From Sorghum bicolor (Eukaryota > Streptophyta > Magnoliopsida > Poales > Poaceae), in contig NC_012878.2 of NCBI RefSeq assembly GCF_000003195.3, positions 15,803,262-15,867,261 of the forward strand: 64,000 nucleotides of DNA, given 5' to 3'. Of the stretch, positions 32,260 through 41,939 are shown one piece after another. The notes beneath the pieces are model-generated. The model saw only the letters and a program-made list of their open reading frames with translations, was not told the origin of the DNA and made no database searches. Every line of letters begins with the position of its first letter. Position 1 is the first letter of the stretch. Position numbers and translations under genes: made by a program.

Positions 32260-34203
32260 TAGAAGATGGAATGGTCATCGATTCGGCTTTAATTCAAGAA
32301 TTTGAAGGGAAGGAACGTGTAATATATTATTTAAGTAGAAGATTGGTTGATGCTGAGACAAGGTATTCGGCAATTGAAAATTTATGTTTATGCTTATACT
32401 TTTCGTGCATCAAATTGAGGCACTATTTGCTAGCGGCCGAATGCACTGTTATATGCAAGGATGATGTAGTCCGGTACATGCTATCTATGCCGATTATGAG
32501 TGGTAGAATCGGCAAATGGATTTTGGCGCTGACGGAATTTGATCTGCGTTATGAATCAGCTAAGGCAGTTAAGGGATAGATTATGGCCGATTTGGTGACT
32601 CAGCATTGCGGAGTAATAGGGACCTTGGAGATCGTTCCTTGGACACTCTTCTTTGATGGATCCACGTGTGACAGGGGGGCAGGAATCGGTATAGTGCTAA
32701 TTTCTCCTCGGGGAAAGAAATATGAGTTTTCTTTGCCGATTGTTGCCACGTCAACAAATAATCAAGCTGAGTATCAAGCTGTGATCAAAGGGTTCGAATT
32801 GTTAAAAGAGGTTCATGCAGATGCTGTTGAAATCTTCGGTGATTCTATGCTTGTTATAAATCAATTTATGAGTGCCGAAGTGAAGTTTTAATAACTTATT
32901 ATGAAAAGAGCATACAACTGTTGAGGGAATTCAAGGATTTCCGATTGGAGCATGTTTCTCGATTACACAATGAAGAGGCTAATCGGTTGGCTCAGCATGC
33001 CTCGGGATATCAACCTATCTTAAATGTGTTATTGGCAATCAGTGTCGATGATTGGAGAAAGGAAATCACTGATTACTTAAAAGACCTATCTAAAAAGGTT
33101 GAGAGGCATGTCAGGTTTCAAGCTACTAAGTATGTACTCCATGGAGAAGAGTTATATTATCGAACGATAGATGAAGTTCTACTCAAATGCTTGAGTGATG
33201 ATGAAGCTAAAAGCTTGATGGGTGAGATCCATGAGGGAGTATGTGGAGCACATCAGGGACAAATATTCAAAGGGCACCCACATCGGCTATGAATCCTATT
33301 ATCAAACCTTGGCCGTTCCGGGGATGGGCTATTGATTTGATCGGCCAGATTTATCCATCATCTAGTAAAGGGCATAAGTTTATTCTAGTTGCCACCGACT
33401 ATTTCACTAAATGGGTTGAAGCTATTCCCTTGAAGAAAGTCACATCGGCTAATATGATTGATTTTGTTAAGGAGCACATTATTTACCGATTTGGGATTCC
33501 TCAGACAATTACTACCGATCAAGGTACTATGTTTACATCAGGGGAGTTTGATGAATTCGCAATCGGTATGGGGATTAAAGTATTGAATTCTTCTCCTTAC
33601 TATGCTCAAGCCAATGGGCAGGCCGAGGCGTCTAACAAAGGAATTATTAAGCTTATTAAACGGAAAATTCAAGAAAATCCTAGAAGGTGGCACACGTTGT
33701 TAAATGAAGCCTTATGGTCCTATCGAATGGCTTGTCATGGATCGATCAAGGTTTCACCTTATCAGTTGGTGTATGGACATGACGCGGTATTACCTTGGGA
33801 AGTTAAGGCTGGATCTAGGCGACTATCTTTTCAAGATCAATTGGTTGCCGATGACTATGCTACTTTGATGACAGACGAGTTGGATGATCTGGCAGAGCAT
33901 CGGTTGAGGGCTTTGATGAGTATAGAAGAGAATAAGAAAAGAGTTGCCAGATGGTATGATAAGAAGGTAAAGGCTAAGGAATTTGCCGATGGAGATTTGG
34001 TATGGAAGTTAATCCTACCGATCGGGACTAAAAGTTCAAAGTTTGGCAAGTGGTCTCCTAATTGGGAAGGTCCTTATCGGATAAATCGACCGGCTCCTGG
34101 TAATGCCTACATTCTAGAAACTCTCGAAGGAGTTGAATTTCCTAGAGCATTAAATGGCAAATATTTGAAGAGGTACTACCCCAGCATATGGGTCGATGCA
34201 TAA
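32260..34203 (+). pseudogene. pol: Pol remnant of I (RNase H, archaeal-type RNase H, integrase; RT deleted)
   Basis: The protein jumps from the protease tail (KDFLKV) to RNase H (DSALIQEFEGKERVIYYLSR), so the whole RT is missing. Next is the second, archaeal-type RNase H (WTLFFDGSTCDRGAGIGIV, NNQAEYQAVIKGFELL). Stops at 32577-32579 and 32889-32891 break it. The integrase zinc finger is deleted after CGAHQ (near 33257) with a frameshift; the DDE core is intact in the frame 33241-34203 (WAIDLIGQ, TTDQGTMFTSGE, YYAQANGQAEASN). Without RT the copy cannot replicate alone. Confidence 0.88.
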
Positions 34204-34362
34204 AGATTTAAGTGCCGATAACACTCCTATCAGCTGGATTGAAATGTATCTGAGGCCGGACTTAGTGTTTCGAAAGTTGCCGATAACAATCCTATCGGCT
34301 AGATTAAAACAGCAAGAATGCTAAAAGTGTAGAGAAGTAAAGACGTGTCGCCGATGAGAGCT

Positions 34363-36174
34363 TCATATATTCAGTAGCGCTTGGATCGCCGATATGGCGC
34401 GCAGCCGGATTTGGTTGGCTGTTTCTATTTCTTTGATATCGTCATCGGCAGAACCTTCTATCGGCTTCAGCTTCTTCAACTGCAATGCCTTGCGACCATG
34501 GATGTTTCGTTCTTGCTCAAGGAGCCTGATGGTCTCTGGCAGTTGGCTCTCTTCCTGTTTGGCTTGAGATAAAGCGTCTTCCACTCGCTTGAATTCTGCC
34601 AACAGGGCTTCTCTTTGTGCCGATAGGTCAGAAATCTTCTGCTTCAGCGCGTCTCCCGAAGATCTCAGGGTGCCGATGTTCTTATGCTTCTCATCGGTCA
34701 GGAGTTTCTCTTTCATCATTTCTTCAGAAAGCTGGGTCTGAGCAGCTCTGTCGGCAAGGCGCCGAGAAGCCCTCTGGTACTGCAGCTGACGGCTCTCCAG
34801 ATGTGCGGCTTGGAAGAGGATTTCTTCGACATCGGCTGGAATCTGGCCTCTGAGAGTCTTGAATAGAACCTTGGCTAGGTCGGAGTCATCGACCAGTTGT
34901 GCTGTGTCCTGATGAAGGAGAGCTGATAGTTCTTCTAGCTTGGCTCTGATCTCTGCTAATGCGGTCCCAACTGCCCGGGAGGAGCTTGCTTCCTCGCCTT
35001 CATCATCGGAGATATCAACAGCAAAGGAGAATAGGCTGTCGGGGGAGTCCTGCTCCTGAAAAGGAAAGTAAAGTGAGTCATTCCATAGTCAAAATGCCGG
35101 TAAAATATTGGTGGGAGCTGAACAACTTACTTGCTTCAAGGCAATCTCCTGCCTTTGACTGGAAGGTGCTGATGGAGCCGCGGGCTGATCGGTCAGAGAT
35201 GTCGATGGAGCTACAGATTGATCGGCCAAGGTTGCCGATGGAAGGACGTCAGCTGAAGATTGATAAAAGTCATTATGAGATAAAAAGATGGGTTCATCAG
35301 TATTAATTTTGTAAATATGTTACCTTGAGGAAGAACGGTACTTGTCTTAACGGAGGAAACCACCGATGCTATAATGGAACCTGCTGGATCGGTGGTTGGA
35401 TCATGAACATAAGCCGATGTGTAACTCTTTTTTTGTTGATCGACCGTAAAATACGAATTTGTCTAGCCACATGTTCAGAAAGTAGGTCTGCTCCTTTTTG
35501 TCAACAGGGCCTGTTTTGCGGTATTTTTGAATATACCCTGACCAGCCGCCGATGGAGCGGGTTTCTACCTTGGCACTTGATTTGGTATCAAAGAAGTGGG
35601 TGCTATCGGCAGAAGAAATATCTAACCCGGTGAGCATAGCCACATCGGCAAGAGTAGGGGAAGTAGGGCCATGGCCAAAGACAAAGGCGTTGAGCATGTC
35701 TGACCAGAAGTATGATGCAGCTATCAGCAGTGACTCGTTCCTATGCATATCGGCAATAGACAACCTAATGCATTGGGCTAGATTTCTTTCACCCCACTGA
35801 GCTTCATTAGAATTGCTGACCCTCAGGAACCAATCCTTCTATCCCATGGTAGGGCTGGGCCAGGAACGAAAAGCATCCTTCCATAGATCCAAAGAAAAAT
35901 TCTCTGCCCTAAAAGGGATTCTGTTGGTTTCTGCATTTATGAGATCGGTTGGATCTGGATCCCCTAGTGGGCCAAGGCATTGGAGGTGTGGTTGATCGGT
36001 GGGGATGACAATTTTGTTAGCTGATTCCTAGTGGTTTTGGAAGGTGGAAAAGAGAGACAATAAAATGGGGGAAAAGAAAATGCTCAGTAAGACTGCGGAC
36101 GAACAGGGATGTGAGAAAAAGTACGAAGGATAGTGTGAAGAACTGACCTCAGGGATGATGAAGTTGACGGCCAT
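34363..36174 (-). pseudogene. Antisense PMD/coiled-coil gene of I, multi-exon, internally deleted
   Basis: Runs opposite to gag-pol. Exon 1 starts at ATG 36174 (MAVNFIIPE) and ends at 36148 with donor GAG|GTCAGT. A 120-bp intron (36147-36028) ends CACTAG. Exon 2 from 36027 is the N-terminal part of a plant mobile domain: CIRLSIADMHRNESLL, YFWSDMLNAFVFGHGPTSPT, LADVAMLTGLDI, NMWLDKFVF. A TAG at 35839-35841 interrupts it. After about 35440 a large deletion joins it to the proline-rich linker near 35400. Introns near 35325-35250 and 35135-35056 match those in E. The last exon, 35055-34363, is fully open (231 codons with the stop): an acidic start (FSFAVDISDDEGEE), then a long coiled coil ending IQALLNI. 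The PMD family is known in plant proteins and transposons; its job here is unknown. Confidence 0.78.
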
Positions 36175-36325
36175 TTGGCCACGGAAGAGAAGCTTGAGAG
36201 TTTTGGAGTTGGTGAAGAAGGAGCCTCGTCGGAGATCTTGGAGCTTTTTGAACAGCGCCGCCGCCAGGAAGGTGAGGTTGGAGTTGTGGAATGATGTGAT
36301 GGAGAAGGAGTACCCGAGAAGGAAC

Positions 36326-36333
36326 TACTTATA
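36326..36333 (-). promoter_or_regulatory. TATA box of the antisense gene in I
   Basis: TATAAGTA on the minus strand in GTCCTATAAGTAGTTCC, about 150 bp before the ATG at 36174. The intervening sequence is C/T-rich (CTTCTCCATCACATCATTCC), as in plant 5' UTRs. It suggests transcription from inside the element, opposite to the LTR promoter. Confidence 0.55.
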
Positions 36334-36828
36334 GGACAAGACGGGCAGGGGCAAATTTGACTTATCTCTTCACCGCATCCGAGAAATCCGAGGGTGCTCA
36401 GGTAGATATGGTAACTGTTTGCACGATAATCAAGGGATTGTGTAGGAGATTTGACAGGAAGCGGTCATTATTCAGAGATATTTTACTGTGCGAGATCTCC
36501 TGGTCGGTCCATCGGCGGTGTCTTGTAACGGTCATATTGCCGATGGGCAAATAAAGTGGAGATAGCCGTTTGGGAAGATAAGGTACGAGCATCCTGATCA
36601 GTCCATCGGCAAATGTTTGCAACGGTAATATTGCCGATGAGTAACTAAAAAGGAAATATCCGTTTAGAAAGTTGAGGATTTCAAGGGGTTTACAAAAGAA
36701 CAGGGTCAGAGTTGTTCAGATTGAGGTTGTCGGTTACCAGGATGGGAGCATTAATTACGGGAACAGGCATCATTACTGCAGAGAATTTCGGAGCATTAAC
36801 GATCTCATACTCCGAAATTGGGGGCATG
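36334..36828 (+). other. 3' non-coding region of I with polypurine tract
   Basis: About 0.5 kb upstream of the antisense promoter, no ORF of note. It ends in CCGAAATTGGGGGCATG (36812-36828), the PPT next to the 3' LTR. Confidence 0.7.
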
Positions 36829-37548
36829 TGTTGACACCGTTTTTGGGCACGTGTCCATGTTTGGTAAAGTACAGGCCGGCAGGATAAGACGACGGTGTTT
36901 TGTCTACAGGATGGATTGCCGATGAGGGTGGTTGCCGATGAAGGAGAGATTGAACGTGACTAAGTCTGTAGATGGTGATTTGTCTGTGCCATGGCTACGA
37001 CAAGGAAGTCTGCCGATGACTATAACAAGGGAGTCTGTTGATGATACGGAGGGAGAGTCCAGGAGTTGCCGATCGGTTTGTGGAGATGTTCCAGCTTGTC
37101 ACGGGGGGATAGCTTTACGTTTTCCTTAGTTATTTAAATCGTTTTGTATACGGATTCTATGTAATTTGGAATTTGAATTCTAGTCGTGTCTGGTTGTAAC
37201 TCTTTGGGTAGGGTATAAATATAGACCCTTGGGCCTTGTAATAAGATATCTATCAATCAATCAAACACAAGTTTTTACTCATACTCCAGCATATACTTTT
37301 TCGACGACTTCGTCATACTTTTTCCTTTTCATTACGAGTTCTTAGGAATTCGTCGACTTAAGCTCGGCGTGTTCTCAAGTTCCGCGTGAATACCTCTTGG
37401 CCGTGACATCCGGGCGCATCGCTGTTGTCATGACCAAAGTGTTCAAGTTACTACCTTTGCTGATAGTAAGATCAAATCGGCTGGCACGCCTTAACGTTTG
37501 AATCGGGTATTAGCCCTTTGTGTTTGCAGATCAACTTTTGCACCAACA
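36829..37548 (+). repeat. 3' LTR of I (720 bp)
   Basis: TGTTGACACC..GCACCAACA; TATAAATA at 37214-37221. Clearly related to the 5' LTR but with substitutions and small indels. Confidence 0.85.
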
Positions 37549-37766
37549 TAAACATAGGGTTTCACTTTTGCCAGTCTAAGATGAGTAGAGAAGTGATTGA
37601 CTGGGTTTAGGATAAATAGCCGACTATCAAGAGGGGAAATCACGGTCATCTCTCTAATCAAGTGCTACTAGGTCCATATCTTGAGCATATGCATTAGGAT
37701 CTAGTAAAGTGCTAACTTGAATCCTTGATAAAAATATTTGTAAAAATGCTAACACACTTCCACAAG
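37549..37766. other. Segment between I and the J1 LTR core
   Basis: 218 bp. Parts of it (ATCAAGAGGGGAAATC, AAAATATTTGTAAAAATGC) look like sequence found at or just before the start of grass copia LTRs, so the J1 LTR may begin inside it. Confidence 0.4.
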
Positions 37767-39185
37767 TGTTGTGACACTTTGGTGTTGGCACATGGAAGCA
37801 AGGGAAGAAGTTGGAGTTCGTTTCGTGCAGCGCGTTCAGGCCGGACGCGTCCGGTATGAGGTCGGACGCGTCCGAGTTGAGGCACCGGACGCGGAAACAG
37901 TTTTCGCGTAGAGTCCGGTGTGCTTCGACTGGTGAGGTCGCTTTCTCGGTGAAACTCTCTGAGTTTTCGTCCGGTGCACACTAGACGCGTCCGTTGTGAC
38001 ACCGGACGCGTCCGAGTTGAGCGTCCGGTGCAAACTCAGTTTTTAGAGTTCTCTGAGTTTAAGTCCGGTGCACACCGTGAGTCCGGTGGTGTGACATTTT
38101 TGCGATGCTCCCTGAGTTTTGGTCCGGTACGTTCAAAAGTGAGAGTCCGGTGCCTTCTCCGCTTTAAGCGCAACGGCTAGTCTTCTAATGGTCAAAAGCA
38201 CCGGACGCTGGTCTGGTCAATACCGGACTCGTCCGGTGTGAACTAGGACGCGTCCGGTGTGGTCGACTACAGCACATTGAAAACAGCTAACGGCTAGTTT
38301 TTTTGTGGGTGCTTATAAATAGTTGGTGGCCGGTTTTTGGGGGTTCTCTCTTGCACTTTTGAATGCTTGAGGCATACTTTGAGCTACAGAACACTCCCTC
38401 CACTCATCTCCTTGCTTGATTGCTAATCCTAGTGAGATTGAGTGAGATTCAAGTGCATTGCTTTGAGAGTTGCATTTAGTGGCACTTGATTCTTGAGTTT
38501 GCTGCGGATTTCTTGTTACTCTTGGGTGTTTCCCGACGCCCTAGACGGCTTGGAGGAGCGGTGGTGTTGAGCTCGTGATTGGAGATTATTCGAGCCTCGC
38601 CAAGTGATTTGTGAGGGGTTCTTTAGCCTTCCCTGCGGGAGATCGCAATTGGCTACTCTAGTGGATTGCTCGTGGCTTGGAGGATCCCCATCTTGTGAGT
38701 GGATGTGCGGCACCCGCTGAGGGTTTGGCTTTGGATTGCCAATTAGCTCGTGATCCATCAAGTGGGTGTATCGCCACAACGAGGAGTAGCTTGCCGGGAA
38801 GCAAGTGAACCTCGGTAAAAAAATCTTGCGTCATCTCTTGCCGAGGATTCTCTTGTGATTGTGAGTGATTGGTTGGTTATATTTCTACTCTACAACATTG
38901 GTATAACAATCACTCTTCACTCCTTTACTTACTCATATACCTTGCTAGTTGTTTAGCTTGTTTAGTTTAGTCTTCTTGTTTAGGAGTGTAACTAGCCTTC
39001 TCTTGTTGTTGTGCTTTAGTGTTTAGCCTTGTACTAGTTTGTATAGGTGGCTTGCATAGCTTAGTTGAGCTAGTGCTAGATTTGCTTCGCCATTTGTTTT
39101 ACTAACTTGCTTGCTTAGTGAAGTTTGTAGAAATTTTAATTAGGCTATTCACCCCCCCCCCCCGTCTAGCCATTTGGACCTTTCA
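37767..39185 (+). repeat. Copia-type LTR J1 (left end uncertain)
   Basis: Right end is firm: GGACCTTTCA at 39185, followed two bases later by a tRNA-Met primer site. The left end is set at TGTTGTGACAC but may lie further left. It contains many GTCCGGTG/CACCGGAC words and about six copies of a GGACGCGTCC palindrome, a TATAAATA at 38315-38322 (TGCTTATAAATAGTTGG) and a C-run near 39150. It resembles LTRs of Maximus/SIRE-like copia elements. Confidence 0.75.
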
Positions 39186-39187
39186 AG

Positions 39188-39200
39188 TGGTATCAGAGCA
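39188..39200 (+). other. Primer binding site of J1 (initiator tRNA-Met)
   Basis: TGGTATCAGAGCA, the standard plant copia primer site complementary to initiator tRNA-Met. Confidence 0.92.
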
Positions 39201-39261
39201 GAGGCACCATTTATTTGAGGCTTAACAATCTACGGTGAAGAAATAGCTCTTAGTTTACATA

Positions 39262-39336
39262 TCAACAACACTAAGAAGGCACCTTACTTTGATGGCACAA
39301 ATTATGCTTATTGGAAGGTCAAGATGACCGCCCATC
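39262..39336 (+). pseudogene. gag: Start of copia gag of J1, truncated by J2
   Basis: Reads NNTKKAPYFDGTNYAYWKVK MTAHL, the typical N-terminal copia gag pattern (FDGTNYAYWK). It is cut at 39337 by the terminal bases of the J2 LTR. Confidence 0.75.
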
Positions 39337-40575
39337 TGAAAGGTCCTAATATGGTTAGAGGGGGGGTGAATAGCCTATTTAAAAATTCTACAAACTCACT
39401 AGAGCAAGAGGTTAGTAAATAACAAAGCGAAGCTTTTTGCTCTAGCTCTAATGGGGTGTTTGCAAGCCACCTATCCAACAATTCTAGTTGATATAATCAC
39501 TAGGCACACAAGAGCTATGTCACTACTTACACTAGAAAGCTACCTAAAGTTTCTATACAAGTAAGTAAGCTACTCTAGTTTGCGGGAATATAAAAGAGAT
39601 GGTTTAAACTTTATACCGCCGCGTAGAGGGGATGAACCAATCAATAATATGAAGTCCAATCACTGGGAGAAATCCAATGGACAATCACAATGGAGACACA
39701 CAATTTTTCTCCCGAGGTTCACGTGCTTGCCGGCACGCTACGTCCCTGTTGTGTCGACCAACACTTGGTGGTTCGGTAGCTAAGAGGTGTAGCACGAACC
39801 TCGTCCTCACTAGCACACCACAAGAACCTACCCACAAGTGAGGTAACTCAATGACACGAGCACTTTACTAGAGTTACCTTACGGCTCTCCGCCGGGGAAG
39901 GTACAAGACCCCTCACAATCACCTAGAGATGGCCACGAACAATCACCAACTCGTGCCAATCCTCCTCCGCTGCTCCAAGCCGTCTAGGTGGCGACAACCA
40001 CCAAGAGTAACAAGAAAACCGCAGCCAAATCGATCCCCAAGTGCCACTAGATGCAATCACTCAAGCAAATGCACTTGGAATCACTCCCAATCTCACAAAG
40101 ATGTTTAATCTATGAAGGAGATGAGTGGGAGGTGTTTGCTTAGGCTCACAAGGATGTCAAGTATGTTAGAATGCCAAGAGAGTTAGCCCTAAGCCGGAAA
40201 AACACGTATATATAGCCCCTCAAACAAATAGAGCCGTTGGCTCTTTCAGTGGGCAAACTGCGGGGTCACCGGACGCTCTTAAAGGGGCACCGGACGCTCA
40301 ACACCCGCGTCTGATGCTCCAACAACAGCCACGTGTCACCTTTTGAACTTCTCGTGTCAGAGTCTAACGGTCACCTGCAGTGCACCAGACGCTGAGCAAG
40401 TTAGCACCGGACACATCCGGTGCACACCAGACTCATGCGCAGAGAGATCCACAAACCCGCGGGTCACCGGACGCTAAGCACCGGTAGCGTCCTGTGCTCA
40501 CCGGACCCATGCGCAGAGAGATCCGCAAACCTGCGGGTCACCGGACGCTAAGCACCGGTAGCGTCCGGTGCTCAC
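39337..40575 (-). repeat. Copia-type LTR J2, opposite orientation (partial)
   Basis: Starts on the plus strand with TGAAAGGTCC, the reverse complement of the J1 end GGACCTTTCA. The reverse complement aligns loosely with J1 over the U5 half (GTTACTCTTG, CTAGACGGCTTGGAG, GGCTATTCACCCCCCC) and has a TATATATA box (near 40209-40216). It is cut at 40576 by D; its remainder lies beyond E outside the window. J2 appears to have inserted into J1, about 150 bp past the J1 LTR. Confidence 0.8.
40441..40575 (+). repeat. 74-bp tandem duplication in J2 LTR
   Basis: A unit beginning AGAGAGATCC at 40441 recurs at 40515, with few differences, up to the D insertion at 40576. Each copy holds CACCGGACGCTAAGCACC. 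Confidence 0.85.
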
Positions 40576-41804
40576 TGTTGACGGTTCTTAAGTATCAATT
40601 TTAATTTTCAAATAAACAAGAGAAAGGACCAATATGCAAACAACAACTAGAATTAGGGTTTGATCTGACAGAATTCCACGAGTTTTGTTGTTTATCTGTT
40701 TCTGCAGGGGGTTATCAGGAAATAAGGAAGAAAGGCCCACATGTCGGGATTACATAGAGATATCAACGCACCGCGCAATTTTCTACCATCTAGAAGACTC
40801 CAGAAGCCATGGGAAGAAAGCAGAGACCGAAAGAGGATAGGCCCAGGGCGCCCGCCCTGAGGACCTGGGCGCCCGCCCCCTGCTGGACGCCGTTCGGGAC
40901 TCTCTTCGCACACGATGTTCCACCGACCTAAAGGATCAAGGATAACGTAGTACCACATCGCCTACCGACCCAAAAATGCATAGAGGAGGAGGACTATATA
41001 AGGAGACCCCCCTGGCCACTGGAGGAGACAAGAAGTTATCATAGAGTTGAGAGGTGCCCTCGAAGGAAAACCTCTTCTCTCAATAAAATTTCTTTTTAGG
41101 CTTAGCAACCAATGTAAGTAGAAATAGATCTTCTAGTTTCTACTAGATTGAGAGAGATAGAGTGGAGGTGTAGATTGGAGGAAGCCCGGCCTGTCGGTGT
41201 CTACTCCAAGCTTGTACCTGCGGGATCAAGTTCTCCTAACCCGAAGCTTGCTCCTAGGATTCTTCAGTATTTCGACTTCTAAATTCTAGTAAGTTCTTGT
41301 TTTATTGTTCTTTTGGTTTATGAGTTTACTTTAATCTCTTCGCATAGAGTTTAGAGTAAACATTGCTGGCTTAAACGTGGTGTTTAGTCTGGGGTACTCA
41401 TAGATATTCCCTGACTAGCTAGACTGTGGTAGTAGTGAGGAACGTGACAATTCCGAGTTACCTTTGCAGACCATATCTCGTTAGCAGGAAGGATAGGTTT
41501 ATAGGTGCGGGTTGAACATCCTTTGTGGTGTCTAGATTCTGTTAGCCTCCCCAATAGAACAGTAGATCATCCTTACCTAGGTTAGAAGGAGACTACGGTT
41601 GCAGTCTTCTCTATTTATCACTCACATCGAGAACATTCTTTGTTGCCTAAAGGGTTAGTAGTAATAGACCGGTTAGTTAGATGCACTCTTTCTCCTAGTG
41701 GTAAAAAAATAAATACGATACTCAGGATAACCTCACGGGTGAAGTGCTCACCGATATCCGTGCGCTTGCGGATCAATTCCTTATTGCGTTCCCAAATATC
41801 AACA
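40576..41804 (+). repeat. 5' LTR of D (1229 bp)
   Basis: TGTTGACGG..ATATCAACA. TATATAAGG at 40995-41003. U3 block around 40685-40810 and U5 block around 41750-41780 are shared with B, C and H. Confidence 0.93.
40995..41003 (+). promoter_or_regulatory. TATA box in 5' LTR of D
   Basis: TATATAAGG in GAGGACTATATAAGGAGACC. Confidence 0.65.
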
Positions 41805-41812
41805 AGCATTTC

Positions 41813-41830
41813 TGGCGCCATTGCCGGGGA
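41813..41830 (+). other. Primer binding site of D (tRNA-Asp type)
   Basis: TGGCGCCATTGCCGGGGA, eight bases after the LTR; one mismatch to the tRNA-Asp complement. Confidence 0.88.
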
Positions 41831-41939
41831 GAAAGACGGTTTGCTGAGATAACCTTGAGTCTTACTACTAGCTTGTATCTATACTTTTATCTTTTCTTAT
41901 CTTTTATATTCTGTATTTATTTTCTTTACTCTTACCTTA

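Larger units (their letters stand above)
27910..37548 (+). mobile_element. Tat-type gypsy element I, internally deleted
   Basis: 9639 bp on the plus strand with two LTRs (27910-28642 and 36829-37548), primer site, degenerate gag-protease, remnants of RNase H and integrase, an antisense PMD/coiled-coil gene, and a PPT. It aligns with E over its whole length but lacks about 1.2 kb covering RT, about 0.1 kb at the integrase zinc finger and a large part of the antisense gene. The flanks GATGC and TAAAC do not match, so no target duplication is visible. The archaeal-type second RNase H puts it in the Tat group. Confidence 0.88.

Noticed and set aside
37767..40575. J1 and J2 as one inverted duplication or hairpin element
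   Set aside because: The two LTRs are too different, J1 has its own primer site and gag start, and J2 begins exactly with its LTR terminus. Two separate insertions explain it better.
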